Source of the DNA: Desulfobacterales bacterium
Lineage (GTDB): Bacteria; Desulfobacterota; Desulfobulbia; Desulfobulbales; BM004
DNA: 11,345 nt
Direction of reading: 5' to 3'
Assembly (NCBI GenBank): GCA_030621655.1
Contig: JAUXHH010000038.1
Coordinates: 1-11,345 of the forward strand
In this document: positions 1 through 7,238 of the stretch, in pieces
Layout of the letters: every line of letters starts with the position of its first letter
How positions within the stretch are numbered: the stretch's first letter is position 1
Notes under the pieces: model-generated
What the model was told of the DNA's origin: nothing
Databases searched by the model: none
The model's input: the letters and a program-made list of their open reading frames with translations, nothing else
Program-made: the position numbers and the translations under genes

Positions 1-5
1 TTGTT

Positions 6-1118
6 TTAGTTTAGCAGCTTATCTATATCAGTAAATTCTCTCTTCTGCGCCAGCGCAACTTCCTTATTTGTAAGCATACCCCCATAAGTGTTAATTCCTT
101 TTTTAAGTGAGGGATCTAGGGCAGCCTTAAAAAGCCCCTTATTCGCAATAGCAAGGGCATAGGGCAGCGTGGCATTTGTCAGGGCAAAGGTTGACGTCCT
201 CGGTACTGCCCCGGGCATGTTAGCCACACAGTAATGGATAATGCCGTCAACCTCATAGACCGGGTCAGAATGGGTAGTTGGGCGGGAAGTTTCTGTGCAG
301 CCGCCCTGATCAATTGACACATCAACAATTACCGATCCCTTCTGCATAAGTGAAAGCATATCTCTTGTAATCAATTTTGGTGCGGTCGCACCTGGTACAA
401 GGACAGCCCCGATAACCAGATCTGCACGTTTAATCTCTTCACGGATATCTTCTTCGCTCGCAAGCCGTGTGTTAACTTTTCCTTCAAAACTTTTATTAAA
501 GTTTGTCATGCAGGCGGGATTTCTGCACATGACCGTCACAATGGCACCAAGGCCCACTGCCATCTGGGCAGCATTGGAACCAACAGTGCCGCTGCCCAGA
601 ATAACAACACGGCCCGGCTCAACCCCTTCTACCCCGCCAAGAAGCACCCCTCTGCCACCAGCCTCCTTTTCAAGAAAGTGGGCTCCCACCTGGACAGACA
701 TGCGACCAGCCACTGCACTCATTGGGGAAAGAAGCGGCAGGTAGCCGTCATCATACCCCACTGTCTCATAGGCAACTGCCGACACCTGTTTGTCAAGCAG
801 AACCCACGTGAGTTCCGGCAGTGGTGCGAGATGCAGATAGGTGAAAAGGATCAAACCTTTACGCATGTAATTGTATTCCTGCTCAAGAGGTTCCTTGACT
901 TTCATGACCATGTCGGCCCTGCTGTATACAATTTTCGCATTTTCCACTATTTCGGCACCGGAGTCTGCTAACTCCTCATTTGAAATGGAGCTTCCAAGGC
1001 CGGCTCCGGATTCAATGATCACTGCATTGCCGGAATCAACAAGTTTTCGTACACCTGCCGGTACAATGGCAATCCGGAACTCCTTATCTTTTATTTCCTT
1101 CGGGATCCCGATGATCAT
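6..1118 (-). CDS. ald: Alanine dehydrogenase
   Basis: Catalyses reversible NAD(P)-dependent oxidative deamination of L-alanine to pyruvate and ammonia in the cytoplasm. The 370-residue length matches the family (about 370). Visible hallmarks are the N-terminal MIIGIPKE start, substrate-binding Arg15, the VKEP segment with Lys75, FTYLHLAP with catalytic His96, the Rossmann motif LGSGTVG (174-180), SIDQGG with Asp270, and HYCVANMPG with Asn300. The oddity is at the end of the second Rossmann strand: the conserved Asp (198 in studied enzymes), which binds the adenine ribose, is Cys198 here, followed by Arg199. That could alter NAD/NADP preference. The ATG at 1116-1118 is the natural family start; only a weak GGTGA-like ribosome site precedes it. 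The gene is divergent from serA. Identification is secure; cofactor choice is open. Confidence 0.96.
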   Translation of the reverse strand: MIIGIPKEIKDKEFRIAIVPAGVRKLVDSGNAVIIESGAGLGSSISNEELADSGAEIVENAKIVYSRADMVMKVKEPLEQEYNYMRKGLILFTYLHLAPLPELTWVLLDKQVSAVAYETVGYDDGYLPLLSPMSAVAGRMSVQVGAHFLEKEAGGRGVLLGGVEGVEPGRVVILGSGTVGSNAAQMAVGLGAIVTVMCRNPACMTNFNKSFEGKVNTRLASEEDIREEIKRADLVIGAVLVPGATAPKLITRDMLSLMQKGSVIVDVSIDQGGCTETSRPTTHSDPVYEVDGIIHYCVANMPGAVPRTSTFALTNATLPYALAIANKGLFKAALDPSLKKGINTYGGMLTNKEVALAQKREFTDIDKLLN

Positions 1119-1411
1119 GGAATTTCACCGCAAAAGCTTTTAATAATACGACAAATTTAAGTCAGGGTACTGTTGCCAAGGTAGTCTAGTTTAATAAACT
1201 CTGACAAGTTTTTTATAACAAAAACCGATGGTTTAATCTGGAGAAGCACGAAGTTTTTTCGGTCTCCCCATAAAGTTGGTTCGTCAAAGTTAATGGCACA
1301 CCTACTTTGCCTGCGAAAAGTCTTGATAATACTGTTCATTATGAAGAAGGAAGGGCTCTTTTGAGCGGTTGTGCTTGACAACAGACTCCAATCCAGGTAA
1401 TCCCAATAAGC
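1119..1411. other. Divergent ald/serA intergenic region
   Basis: This 293-bp spacer must carry the start signals of both ald (minus) and serA (plus). A perfect 13-bp palindrome, AGTTTAATAAACT, lies at 1188-1200 and could be an operator. A perfect TTGACA hexamer lies at 1375-1380 on the plus strand, but its 17-bp-spaced partner TAATCC (1398-1403) is a poor -10. An 11-base match to part of the repeat found upstream of the methyltransferase lies at 1123-1133 (TTGCGGTGAAA on the minus strand), just ahead of the ald start. An open frame crossing the region on the minus strand shows no recognisable protein. No RNA gene is visible. Confidence 0.5.
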
Positions 1412-2596
1412 ATGGGACCATACCGTATTAAAACTATCAACCGTATAGCGCCGGAGGGACTGGAACTTTTCGGGCCAAATTATCAAGTTGGTCCGGATGA
1501 AGCCAATCCCCATGGTATTGTGGTACGTAGCGGACAGGTCGACACAGATGACTATTCTGAGCTTCTGGCAGTGGCAAGAGCCGGAGCCGGGGTAAATAAT
1601 ATTACGGTTGATAAAGCCACGCAGCATGGAGTTTGTGTTTTTAACACTCCGGGCGCCAATGCTAATGCCGTTGCAGAATTATTGTTCGCCATGCTGGGTG
1701 TTGTAATGCGCCATATCCACCAAGGGGTAGAGTTTTGCAAGGAACTTTCAGGTCTGGACGATGCGGCAATAAGCCAGGCTGTAGAGTCTCGCAAGGCTGC
1801 CTTCCGGGGTGTGGAACTGGCAGGCAAGACCCTGGGTGTCGTTGGGGCAGGCAAAATAGGGGTAATGGTTGCAAATGGCGGGGTCCAGAGGCAGATGAAG
1901 GTCGTTGCCTTTGACCCGTTTCCAGCTCTTGAAAATATTCATGCCTTATCCTATGACGTCAAACTCACCAGAAATCTTGGTTCAGTGTTGCAGCAATCTG
2001 ACATTGTTTCCATACATGTGCCATTGAGCAAAAAAACCCATGGCCTGGTAAACCGTGAGTTCATAACCCAGATGCAGCCAGGAGCGACACTGATCAATTT
2101 TTCACGAGGGGAGATTGTGGAAGACGCTGCTGTGCTTGCCGCCCTTGATGCAGGAAAGCTGGATGGTTATATCACGGATTTTCCCAACCATAAGAATCTG
2201 GCTCATCCACGGGTGCTGACATCGCCTCATCTTGGTGCCAGTACCGAGGAAAGTGAGGAGAACTGTGCCTGCCTGGCAGTTTCAGAACTGAAAGATTACC
2301 TGGAGTATGGCACCATAAGCCGTTCAGTTAACTTCCCCACCGTTGAGTCTATTCCATCTGGAAGCTGCCATGCCAGACTTATCATGATTAACAGGGATAT
2401 CCCAGGCATGATCGGCTTTGCCTCCAATATAATTGGATCGAACGGGATAAATATTGCGAGTTATTTAAATGAGAGCAACGGCCTCATTGGATATAATATC
2501 ATTGATGTTGAATCCCCTATCTCACACGATATTATATCACAAATCGAAGCACATCCGGATGTAATTCGCACCAGGATTATGTCCTGCCATAATTAG
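1412..2596 (+). CDS. serA: D-3-phosphoglycerate dehydrogenase, short form with ACT domain
   Basis: First step of the phosphorylated serine pathway: 3-phosphoglycerate to 3-phosphohydroxypyruvate with NAD, in the cytoplasm. The 394 residues contain the split D-2-hydroxyacid dehydrogenase catalytic domain (ARAGAGVNNI at 56-64, NTPGANANAVAEL at 78-90), the NAD-binding motif GAGKIG (145-150) with Asp168 for the ribose, catalytic Arg232 in NFSRGEIV, and catalytic His273 in SPHLGAST. A C-terminal ACT domain (about 321-394) suggests serine or related feedback control. Oddity: the catalytic Glu expected 28-29 residues after the Arg is missing; the position reads FPNHKN, with His260. ATG 1412 is the only usual start after an in-frame stop at 1376-1378, yet no good ribosome site precedes it. 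Another 2-hydroxyacid dehydrogenase activity is possible but less likely. Confidence 0.92.
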   Translation: MGPYRIKTINRIAPEGLELFGPNYQVGPDEANPHGIVVRSGQVDTDDYSELLAVARAGAGVNNITVDKATQHGVCVFNTPGANANAVAELLFAMLGVVMRHIHQGVEFCKELSGLDDAAISQAVESRKAAFRGVELAGKTLGVVGAGKIGVMVANGGVQRQMKVVAFDPFPALENIHALSYDVKLTRNLGSVLQQSDIVSIHVPLSKKTHGLVNREFITQMQPGATLINFSRGEIVEDAAVLAALDAGKLDGYITDFPNHKNLAHPRVLTSPHLGASTEESEENCACLAVSELKDYLEYGTISRSVNFPTVESIPSGSCHARLIMINRDIPGMIGFASNIIGSNGINIASYLNESNGLIGYNIIDVESPISHDIISQIEAHPDVIRTRIMSCHN

Positions 2597-2662
2597 TTCC
2601 TGATGGCCCTCGTAAATATCGATTCCGTCTTGCGCAATCTTTTGCAGAAACTTGAAAATAGC

Positions 2663-2678
2663 CGTCAGTTTTCTGACG
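2663..2678. terminator. Short hairpin at the serA/mrr convergent junction
   Basis: A perfect 6-bp stem with a four-base loop (CGTCAG TTTT CTGACG) covers the mrr stop codon, between the two convergent genes. On the minus strand it is followed by GCTATTTTC, a weak T tract. It may act as an inefficient, possibly bidirectional, terminator. No stronger terminator is visible in the junction. Confidence 0.35.
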
Positions 2679-3843
2679 TTGTAGAAGTATCATTTGATGA
2701 GGAAAAATATTCGTCATCAATATGATAGAGGGTAACTGACTGACGGGTGACGCCAATACTATTTTCACTGAGCAGCATCAGGAGATGTTTTCCATCAATG
2801 AGTTTCACCTGCAGTCCATCTGCCATGAGAGCAGCTTCTTTGCATTCACGGGTAAAACGGCCCAGGGTAATTAAAGTGCCGCGGAAACACTCATGGCGGG
2901 AAATGGCTTCCCGGAGTTGGTCTAAGGCCGGGCGGCCCGTAGAAGTTTGATAGCGTTTGACATGTATGACTTCAGTAACGGTGCTGCTGCCGAACTGAAT
3001 AGTAGCTGTGACTTCAACCCCCTTGCTGCCGCCTTCCCTGGTAATTTTTATATCTTCATAGCCCATTGATTCGAGCAGTTCCTGCACAAGAAATTCAAAA
3101 TCCTTCTGTTGCATAAAGGCAAGCAGACTGCTCAACTTGTGCATTTGCTCCTGGTTAAAACCCTTTATCACCCTTATAACGTCCCGTTTCTGGTCAAGAT
3201 CGGTCTGAGTGAACTGCTCAGCATAGTCCAAACCTTTTTTGGTGATGAGATATGTTACGCCTTCCCGGGTAACATAGCCCCTTTCAACGAGATTATTCAG
3301 TCTGCGGCGCAATGTATCCCTGATGGTGGCCTGGGTCCCAAAATGAGAATGTTCTCTGAGGAAATCACTCCATTCAGGCAAAAGATCCCGCCGTCTTGCA
3401 GTAGTTTTACCGGTAAAAATTCTTAAGAGGTGGGGGAGGCCCTCCTGGTCATCAATTTCCGCAAGGAGTTTTGGGTCACTGGCAAGAAATGCCTGTCCGC
3501 GGGGTGTGGTTTGGTAAACTCCAAAAACATTATTATTCAGCAATCCGTTGTTATTGATAAAAAGATACGAACCGTATACATGGCGGGGGTTCACTTCATG
3601 GTTACTTTCCTGCCAGATGCGTTTGGCCAGAACTGCAGATTCACCGGTTAATCTCTTTTTGATCCATGATTCGGGCTTAGTCCAGTCTACCGGTTGTCTG
3701 GGAGTACCGGTCTGCTCATCAATAGACTTGAGCATTGTCTTGATAGCTGACCGGGAGACGCCTTCAAATATCTGCAGCAGATGGCGAACTTCAGAATAAA
3801 GCGGAAATTGCGGCGTCCGCACTTTAAGCGTTTGTTTACTCAT
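2665..3843 (-). CDS. Mrr-like type IV restriction endonuclease with variant active site
   Basis: Residues 246-355 match the Mrr catalytic fold of the PD-(D/E)xK nucleases: KDFEFLVQELLESMGY (helix with Glu250), EGGSKGVEV, HVKRYQ, then GTLITLGRFTRECKEAA. Family members normally have GGxGxD and QxK. Here the Asp is Glu277 and the QxK is His294-Val-Lys296, so the metal site is conservatively altered and activity is uncertain. The N-terminal half (1-230) has no clear motif but resembles the winged-helix target-recognition part of such proteins (RRRLNNLVERGYVTREG near 179-195). Mrr-type enzymes cleave modified DNA and need no partner methylase, and no modification gene is nearby. A perfect AAGGAG five bases before the ATG supports the start. 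It could be read from the upstream gspAB run or from its own promoter. Confidence 0.85.
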   Translation of the reverse strand: MSKQTLKVRTPQFPLYSEVRHLLQIFEGVSRSAIKTMLKSIDEQTGTPRQPVDWTKPESWIKKRLTGESAVLAKRIWQESNHEVNPRHVYGSYLFINNNGLLNNNVFGVYQTTPRGQAFLASDPKLLAEIDDQEGLPHLLRIFTGKTTARRRDLLPEWSDFLREHSHFGTQATIRDTLRRRLNNLVERGYVTREGVTYLITKKGLDYAEQFTQTDLDQKRDVIRVIKGFNQEQMHKLSSLLAFMQQKDFEFLVQELLESMGYEDIKITREGGSKGVEVTATIQFGSSTVTEVIHVKRYQTSTGRPALDQLREAISRHECFRGTLITLGRFTRECKEAALMADGLQVKLIDGKHLLMLLSENSIGVTRQSVTLYHIDDEYFSSSNDTSTTSEN

Positions 3844-3873
3844 AAAATCTCCTTGCGAAAAGCGGTCATAAGC

Positions 3874-3986
3874 CTACTGGTATATGACGAGTTTTTCTCC
3901 TGGATGGATGTAACTACTTAGGCTTAGGTCATTCCAGGCCATCAGGGAAGACAGGACAAAAATAAAAACATACAATGTTTTTTCAT
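3874..3986 (-). pseudogene. Frameshifted remnant of a small secreted LysM-type protein
   Basis: A strong ribosome site (AGGGGA, 6-7 bases ahead) precedes an ATG at 3984-3986 reading MKK. This frame stops after 14 codons (TGA at 3942-3944). One frame over, the same DNA reads a hydrophobic segment, LYVFIFVLSSLMA, then WNDLSLSSYIHPGEKLVIYQ and a TAG at 3874-3876. The latter matches the end of a LysM peptidoglycan-binding repeat (WNxL, IxPGxKLxI). Restoring one A in the six-A run after the ATG joins start, signal peptide and LysM tail into 37 residues. The first half of the LysM repeat (YxVxxGDTLxxIA) is missing, so I read it as a decayed gene with a frameshift and an internal loss. A sequencing error in the A run or programmed slippage at AAA AAA are alternatives. 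It lies 28 bp after gspB. Confidence 0.6.
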
Positions 3987-4014
3987 AATGTTTCCCCTCT
4001 TCACAAAAGCTGCA

Positions 4015-4794
4015 TTACCGAAATAAAAGCCGCCACTTTTCCCCGTCCCTGCTTATTACGACATCATCCTGATTAATTGAGTTAATGAGATAGCCGGAGA
4101 CCATATCCCCTTCCCGCAGAATCCGGTTGTTTATTACAGTTATCCTTTTTTGTGGCGCTCTCGACCATGTGACTGCCTGCAGCTTCATATCAGGATCGTT
4201 GAGTTTGGGAATTTCAACCTCTACGGTTTTTACCGGGGTTACCTGGGTGCTGTCTGAAGGGGCAACAGTTTTTTCTGCAGGCTGGGTGAATTGTTCATTT
4301 GTTTTTAGGCTTGGAGTTTCCTGGGCCGGGACAGTTTCTTCAGGTGTTTGTTCTTCAGCGGGTAAAGCATCCTCTTGGCCGATTATCTGGGCGGCCGGCT
4401 TCTCCAAACTGGCCGGTTCAGGTTCCCTGACCTGCTCAGCTGTTTTCTGTATTTCCGGTGTCTGTATGGATTTTTTTTCTGCAATTGCCCTAATCGGTGC
4501 TTTATTTAGACCTTGTGATGGGGCGGGACTTTCGTCCAGCCTGGAATCCAGTCGGGGAATTTTTGGGGGTACAGCAGGCGGAGACTGGAATTTTTCAGAA
4601 AAGAGCCACCAGCCTGCCAAGATGACAAGACCGCAAACAATACCGCCACCGATCACCATGATGAAGATACTGGAAACTGGACGTTGCGTGCCAATATCTG
4701 CTAATGGCACAAATTTGCTGTCCAGGTGCTGGGATCCCTCCAGGTGCCTTGGTTCATTCTCAAGCTTTTTCAGGGCGCGAAGTATTGAGCTCAA
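4015..4794 (-). CDS. gspB: GspB-type general secretion protein
   Basis: Partner of GspA. In the studied Aeromonas ExeAB complex the pair helps place the type II secretin across the peptidoglycan. The 259 residues show the short cytoplasmic start SSILRALKKLE typical of the family, one membrane segment (about 42-65), a long Pro/Glu/Gln-rich periplasmic linker (about 70-200), and the compact C-terminal GspB domain (about 203-259: LQAVTWSRAP, INNRILREGD, VVISRDGEKWRLLF). The start codon is TTG (4792-4794), with GGAG eight bases upstream and an in-frame stop just before it, so TTG is well supported. It follows gspA by 79 bp on the same strand with no terminator between them. Confidence 0.88.
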   Translation of the reverse strand: MSSILRALKKLENEPRHLEGSQHLDSKFVPLADIGTQRPVSSIFIMVIGGGIVCGLVILAGWWLFSEKFQSPPAVPPKIPRLDSRLDESPAPSQGLNKAPIRAIAEKKSIQTPEIQKTAEQVREPEPASLEKPAAQIIGQEDALPAEEQTPEETVPAQETPSLKTNEQFTQPAEKTVAPSDSTQVTPVKTVEVEIPKLNDPDMKLQAVTWSRAPQKRITVINNRILREGDMVSGYLINSINQDDVVISRDGEKWRLLFR

Positions 4795-4873
4795 CTGCCG
4801 TTCTCCGTTCTAGTTGTTACAAATTTGGCACAATGATAAAAAGATTTGCTCTCAGTCACAGGGCCTAATAAAA

Positions 4874-6835
4874 TCATTTCGTTATAGGTGTAATACCTGT
4901 CGGTGGAGAGCTGTTTACGAGGCCGACAAATTTGACAAGTGAAGGTTTTATAAATTCAAGGCTTTCATTATACAGGGCTATTTTAGTAAATGGGCCAACC
5001 ACCCCGTCAACATCTAAGCCATATTTTTCCTGAATGTCTTGAATGATTTTTATGGTTTCCTTGTCATAGCTTTCAGATAACGAAACGTGGTCATAGCCCA
5101 GTTTACGCAAAAGTTTTTTTAAGGACGTTATATCACGCCAATTGGAGAGCTCTGTAATTATGCCTTTTAATTCGCTATAATTTTTCCAGGAGATATATGC
5201 CTCTCCAGACCAGTATTGCAGAAAAATATCCCTGTCAACTGAGACTAACTGGCTATGTCCCTCTGCAATAAAGTAGATTTTCTCTTTGTTCATATATGGC
5301 ACTGCAAGATATTTGGGCCATGAGTGGCCTGGCAGATAGAAAGTGAAAATGGCGGGAAGGTTCAGGTTTTGGATAAGTGTTATATCTGAATCGGTTGCAA
5401 CAGGTTGAACCTGTAAGCCGTAATCCTTTGCAGCTTGCTGAAAGAAACCCGGGTCAGATTCAATCCTGCTTTTCAGCTGGGGTATTTCTTTTGCGGGAAA
5501 CCAGAGTTTCAGGGTTTCTTTCATGGAACTATTGCGGCTGTGACGGGAGTTAAGGCTTTTTAAATGGTTGAGAATTTTTTTTGCAGCTTCGCTAATTGGT
5601 GCTTGTTTAACGGGAATGGTGGGGCCTGTGGCAAGAATTTCATGAGTAACATCACTTTCCGGAAGCTCTGGAGACAGTGATAGCGCTTTTTCACTCTGGC
5701 CTGATTGTTCAATTGCATCTGCTGGGGCCATTGCTTCTTTAGCTTCCGGTGGTGGACTGGACATTGCAGCTTCATTCTGAACAGTCGGCTCACTTGCCAG
5801 GGGAACAGCAGGCTCTGGAGGTTCAGGGACTTTTTTAATTTGTGGAATCGCTTCCTGGTTCTGTTCCTGGGTAACCCCGGAAGAAACTATCGCTTTATTG
5901 GCAAGAGAAACTTCAGAAGGCTGTCCATAAAAAAGATAGAGCATTATGATTGCAAGAGGGATAAAAAAAGCTGATACTATTATGATCAGGCCTGGGCTTC
6001 CCTGGAGCCATCCATAGGAATTCCCTGCTTTTTTCCGGGTCAGCTCTTTTATGGCCTCTTTGGTGATTGAGCCCGTTACCTTAAAGCTGTTGCGACTGAA
6101 TGCATTCAGCAGGACCCTGTTGCAGGCAATATTAATCAGTCGCGGAATGCCCTTTGAGTATTCATATATGGCACGATAGGAACCTTTGTCAAAAGGAGGC
6201 CCGGCCCTGTGGGAAGCCAGGGAAATGCGATGTCTGATATAGTCCTTGGCTTCTTGAAAGGTCAGGGGATCAAGTTTGCAGTTAATGGTAATGCGCTGCC
6301 CTAATTGTCTTAACTGGTGGGATGACAGCATGTCACCTAGTTCAGGCTGTCCCACTAAAATGATCTGCAGCAGTTTTTCCTGTGTGGTTTCAAGGTTGGA
6401 AAGAAGGCGAAGCTGCTCCAGAACCTCCAGGGACAGGTTCTGGGCCTCATCAATGAGAACCAGGACTTTTTGGCCGACAGCTTTTTTTTCTATTAAAAAT
6501 TCATTGAGTATGTCGATTAAATCTTTGCTGTTGTCAGGTTGGGAATCAATCCCGAACTCATCATTGATTGCCTTAAGAAGTTGCAAGGCATCGAGTTTTG
6601 GATTGAAGACATAGGCAGCATCAATGGATGTATCAAGACTCTCCAGAAAAACTCTGCATAAAGTAGTCTTTCCGGTTCCAACTTCTCCGGTAATCTCCAC
6701 AAAGCCGTCGCCGTGGGAAATAGCATAGGTGAGATGGGCAAGCGCCTCTCCATGGCTTTTGCTCAGAAAAAGATACTCTGGATTGGGAACCAGCCTAAAG
6801 GGCTTTTCTTTGAAACCAAAAAACTTGTTATACAT
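4874..6835 (-). CDS. gspA: GspA/ExeA-type AAA ATPase with periplasmic peptidoglycan-binding domain
   Basis: Inner-membrane ATPase that with GspB opens or remodels peptidoglycan for secretin assembly. Counted from ATG 6835 (653 residues) it has the ExeA start YNKFFGFKEKPFRL, Walker A GEVGTGKTT (about 50-58), Walker B VLVLIDEAQ (about 124-132), a membrane helix (about 282-303), a Pro/Glu/Ala-rich linker, and a C39-peptidase-like domain without an obvious catalytic Cys (near NLPAIFTFYLPGHSWPKYL). It ends with a peptidoglycan-binding domain (LRKLGYD, GLDVDGVVGPFTKIAL). A TTG at 6859 would add eight residues, but the family start fits the ATG; neither has a strong ribosome site. The gene begins 36 bp after the zinc-ribbon gene. 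No other type II secretion genes are in view, so the secretin partner must lie elsewhere. Confidence 0.9.
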   Translation of the reverse strand: MYNKFFGFKEKPFRLVPNPEYLFLSKSHGEALAHLTYAISHGDGFVEITGEVGTGKTTLCRVFLESLDTSIDAAYVFNPKLDALQLLKAINDEFGIDSQPDNSKDLIDILNEFLIEKKAVGQKVLVLIDEAQNLSLEVLEQLRLLSNLETTQEKLLQIILVGQPELGDMLSSHQLRQLGQRITINCKLDPLTFQEAKDYIRHRISLASHRAGPPFDKGSYRAIYEYSKGIPRLINIACNRVLLNAFSRNSFKVTGSITKEAIKELTRKKAGNSYGWLQGSPGLIIIVSAFFIPLAIIMLYLFYGQPSEVSLANKAIVSSGVTQEQNQEAIPQIKKVPEPPEPAVPLASEPTVQNEAAMSSPPPEAKEAMAPADAIEQSGQSEKALSLSPELPESDVTHEILATGPTIPVKQAPISEAAKKILNHLKSLNSRHSRNSSMKETLKLWFPAKEIPQLKSRIESDPGFFQQAAKDYGLQVQPVATDSDITLIQNLNLPAIFTFYLPGHSWPKYLAVPYMNKEKIYFIAEGHSQLVSVDRDIFLQYWSGEAYISWKNYSELKGIITELSNWRDITSLKKLLRKLGYDHVSLSESYDKETIKIIQDIQEKYGLDVDGVVGPFTKIALYNESLEFIKPSLVKFVGLVNSSPPTGITPITK

Positions 6836-6871
6836 ATGCGAGTCTTGCTTAACGTGCAAACCTGGAGCAGA

Positions 6872-7105
6872 TCAACTGCTTCTCTTGGTGCCGGAGTATG
6901 TAAATGCCTTACTGATCATTTTGATAAATGAACCTTTATCTATGCCAATATCTTTGCCGCAATTGCATTGTATCTTTTGATCCCGGGCTGTAAAGGCATA
7001 TTTCCTGGTAATTCTCGCCTTATGGCAGCGTAAAACCTCTCCCGGGCCGATCTTGTCATACTTCCATAGTTTGTTTTTGCAGGCGGCACAACGAATAACT
7101 AACAC
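6872..7105 (-). CDS. Small zinc-ribbon protein of unknown function
   Basis: A 77-residue protein with five cysteines, Cys6-x2-Cys9, Cys27, and Cys47-x-Cys49-Gly, the spacing of a zinc ribbon. The rest is basic and compact, with no signal peptide or membrane segment, so it is probably cytoplasmic. It resembles a family of short uncharacterised proteins with an N-terminal CxxC, a central KIG.G segment, a CxCG pair and a C-terminal FTYSGTK; I recall such proteins from anaerobes but cannot name a function. The start is GTG (7103-7105) with only a modest GGGAAA-like site upstream. It is the first gene downstream of the promoter at 7211-7238 and is followed by gspA after 36 bp, so it probably leads the gspAB operon. 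Nucleic-acid or protein binding would be a guess. Confidence 0.75.
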   Translation of the reverse strand: MLVIRCAACKNKLWKYDKIGPGEVLRCHKARITRKYAFTARDQKIQCNCGKDIGIDKGSFIKMISKAFTYSGTKRSS

Positions 7106-7116
7106 GCTATTTCCCG

Positions 7117-7131
7117 GCAGGTTTTACCTGC
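7117..7131 (-). promoter_or_regulatory. Perfect hairpin in the leader of the zinc-ribbon gene
   Basis: GCAGGT TTT ACCTGC forms a 6-bp stem with a three-base loop. Read on the minus strand it lies in the predicted 5' leader, ending 12 bases before the GTG start. It could limit ribosome access or be a protein-binding palindrome. No T run follows, so it is not a classic terminator. Confidence 0.35.
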
Positions 7132-7210
7132 TCTCCCCAATTTGCTTTTTGCTGTTTAATTTTTGACTTAATCATTTGGGGTTGCTCATATTCCTTAGGG
7201 TATTACTATA

Positions 7211-7238
7211 TTTATACTTCAGTCAAGCAGCGAGTCAA
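7211..7238 (-). promoter_or_regulatory. Promoter of the zinc-ribbon/gspAB operon
   Basis: On the minus strand TTGACT (7233-7238) and TATAAA (7211-7216) are separated by 16 bp, a good sigma-70-type promoter. Transcription would begin near 7204, leaving a leader of about 100 bases. The -35 lies inside one copy of a 10-bp direct repeat, so a regulator binding the repeats could compete with RNA polymerase. Confidence 0.55.

Noticed and set aside
1157..1627. 156-codon open frame on the minus strand across the ald/serA spacer and the serA start
   Set aside because: It overlaps 216 bp of a clear serA gene, shows no recognisable domain or ribosome site, and its composition looks like an antisense shadow.
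2603..2725. 40-codon plus-strand ORF (starts MALVNIDSVL) just after serA
   Set aside because: It reads protein-like, but it has no ribosome site and its second half is antisense to the mrr 3' end. Not enough to call a gene.
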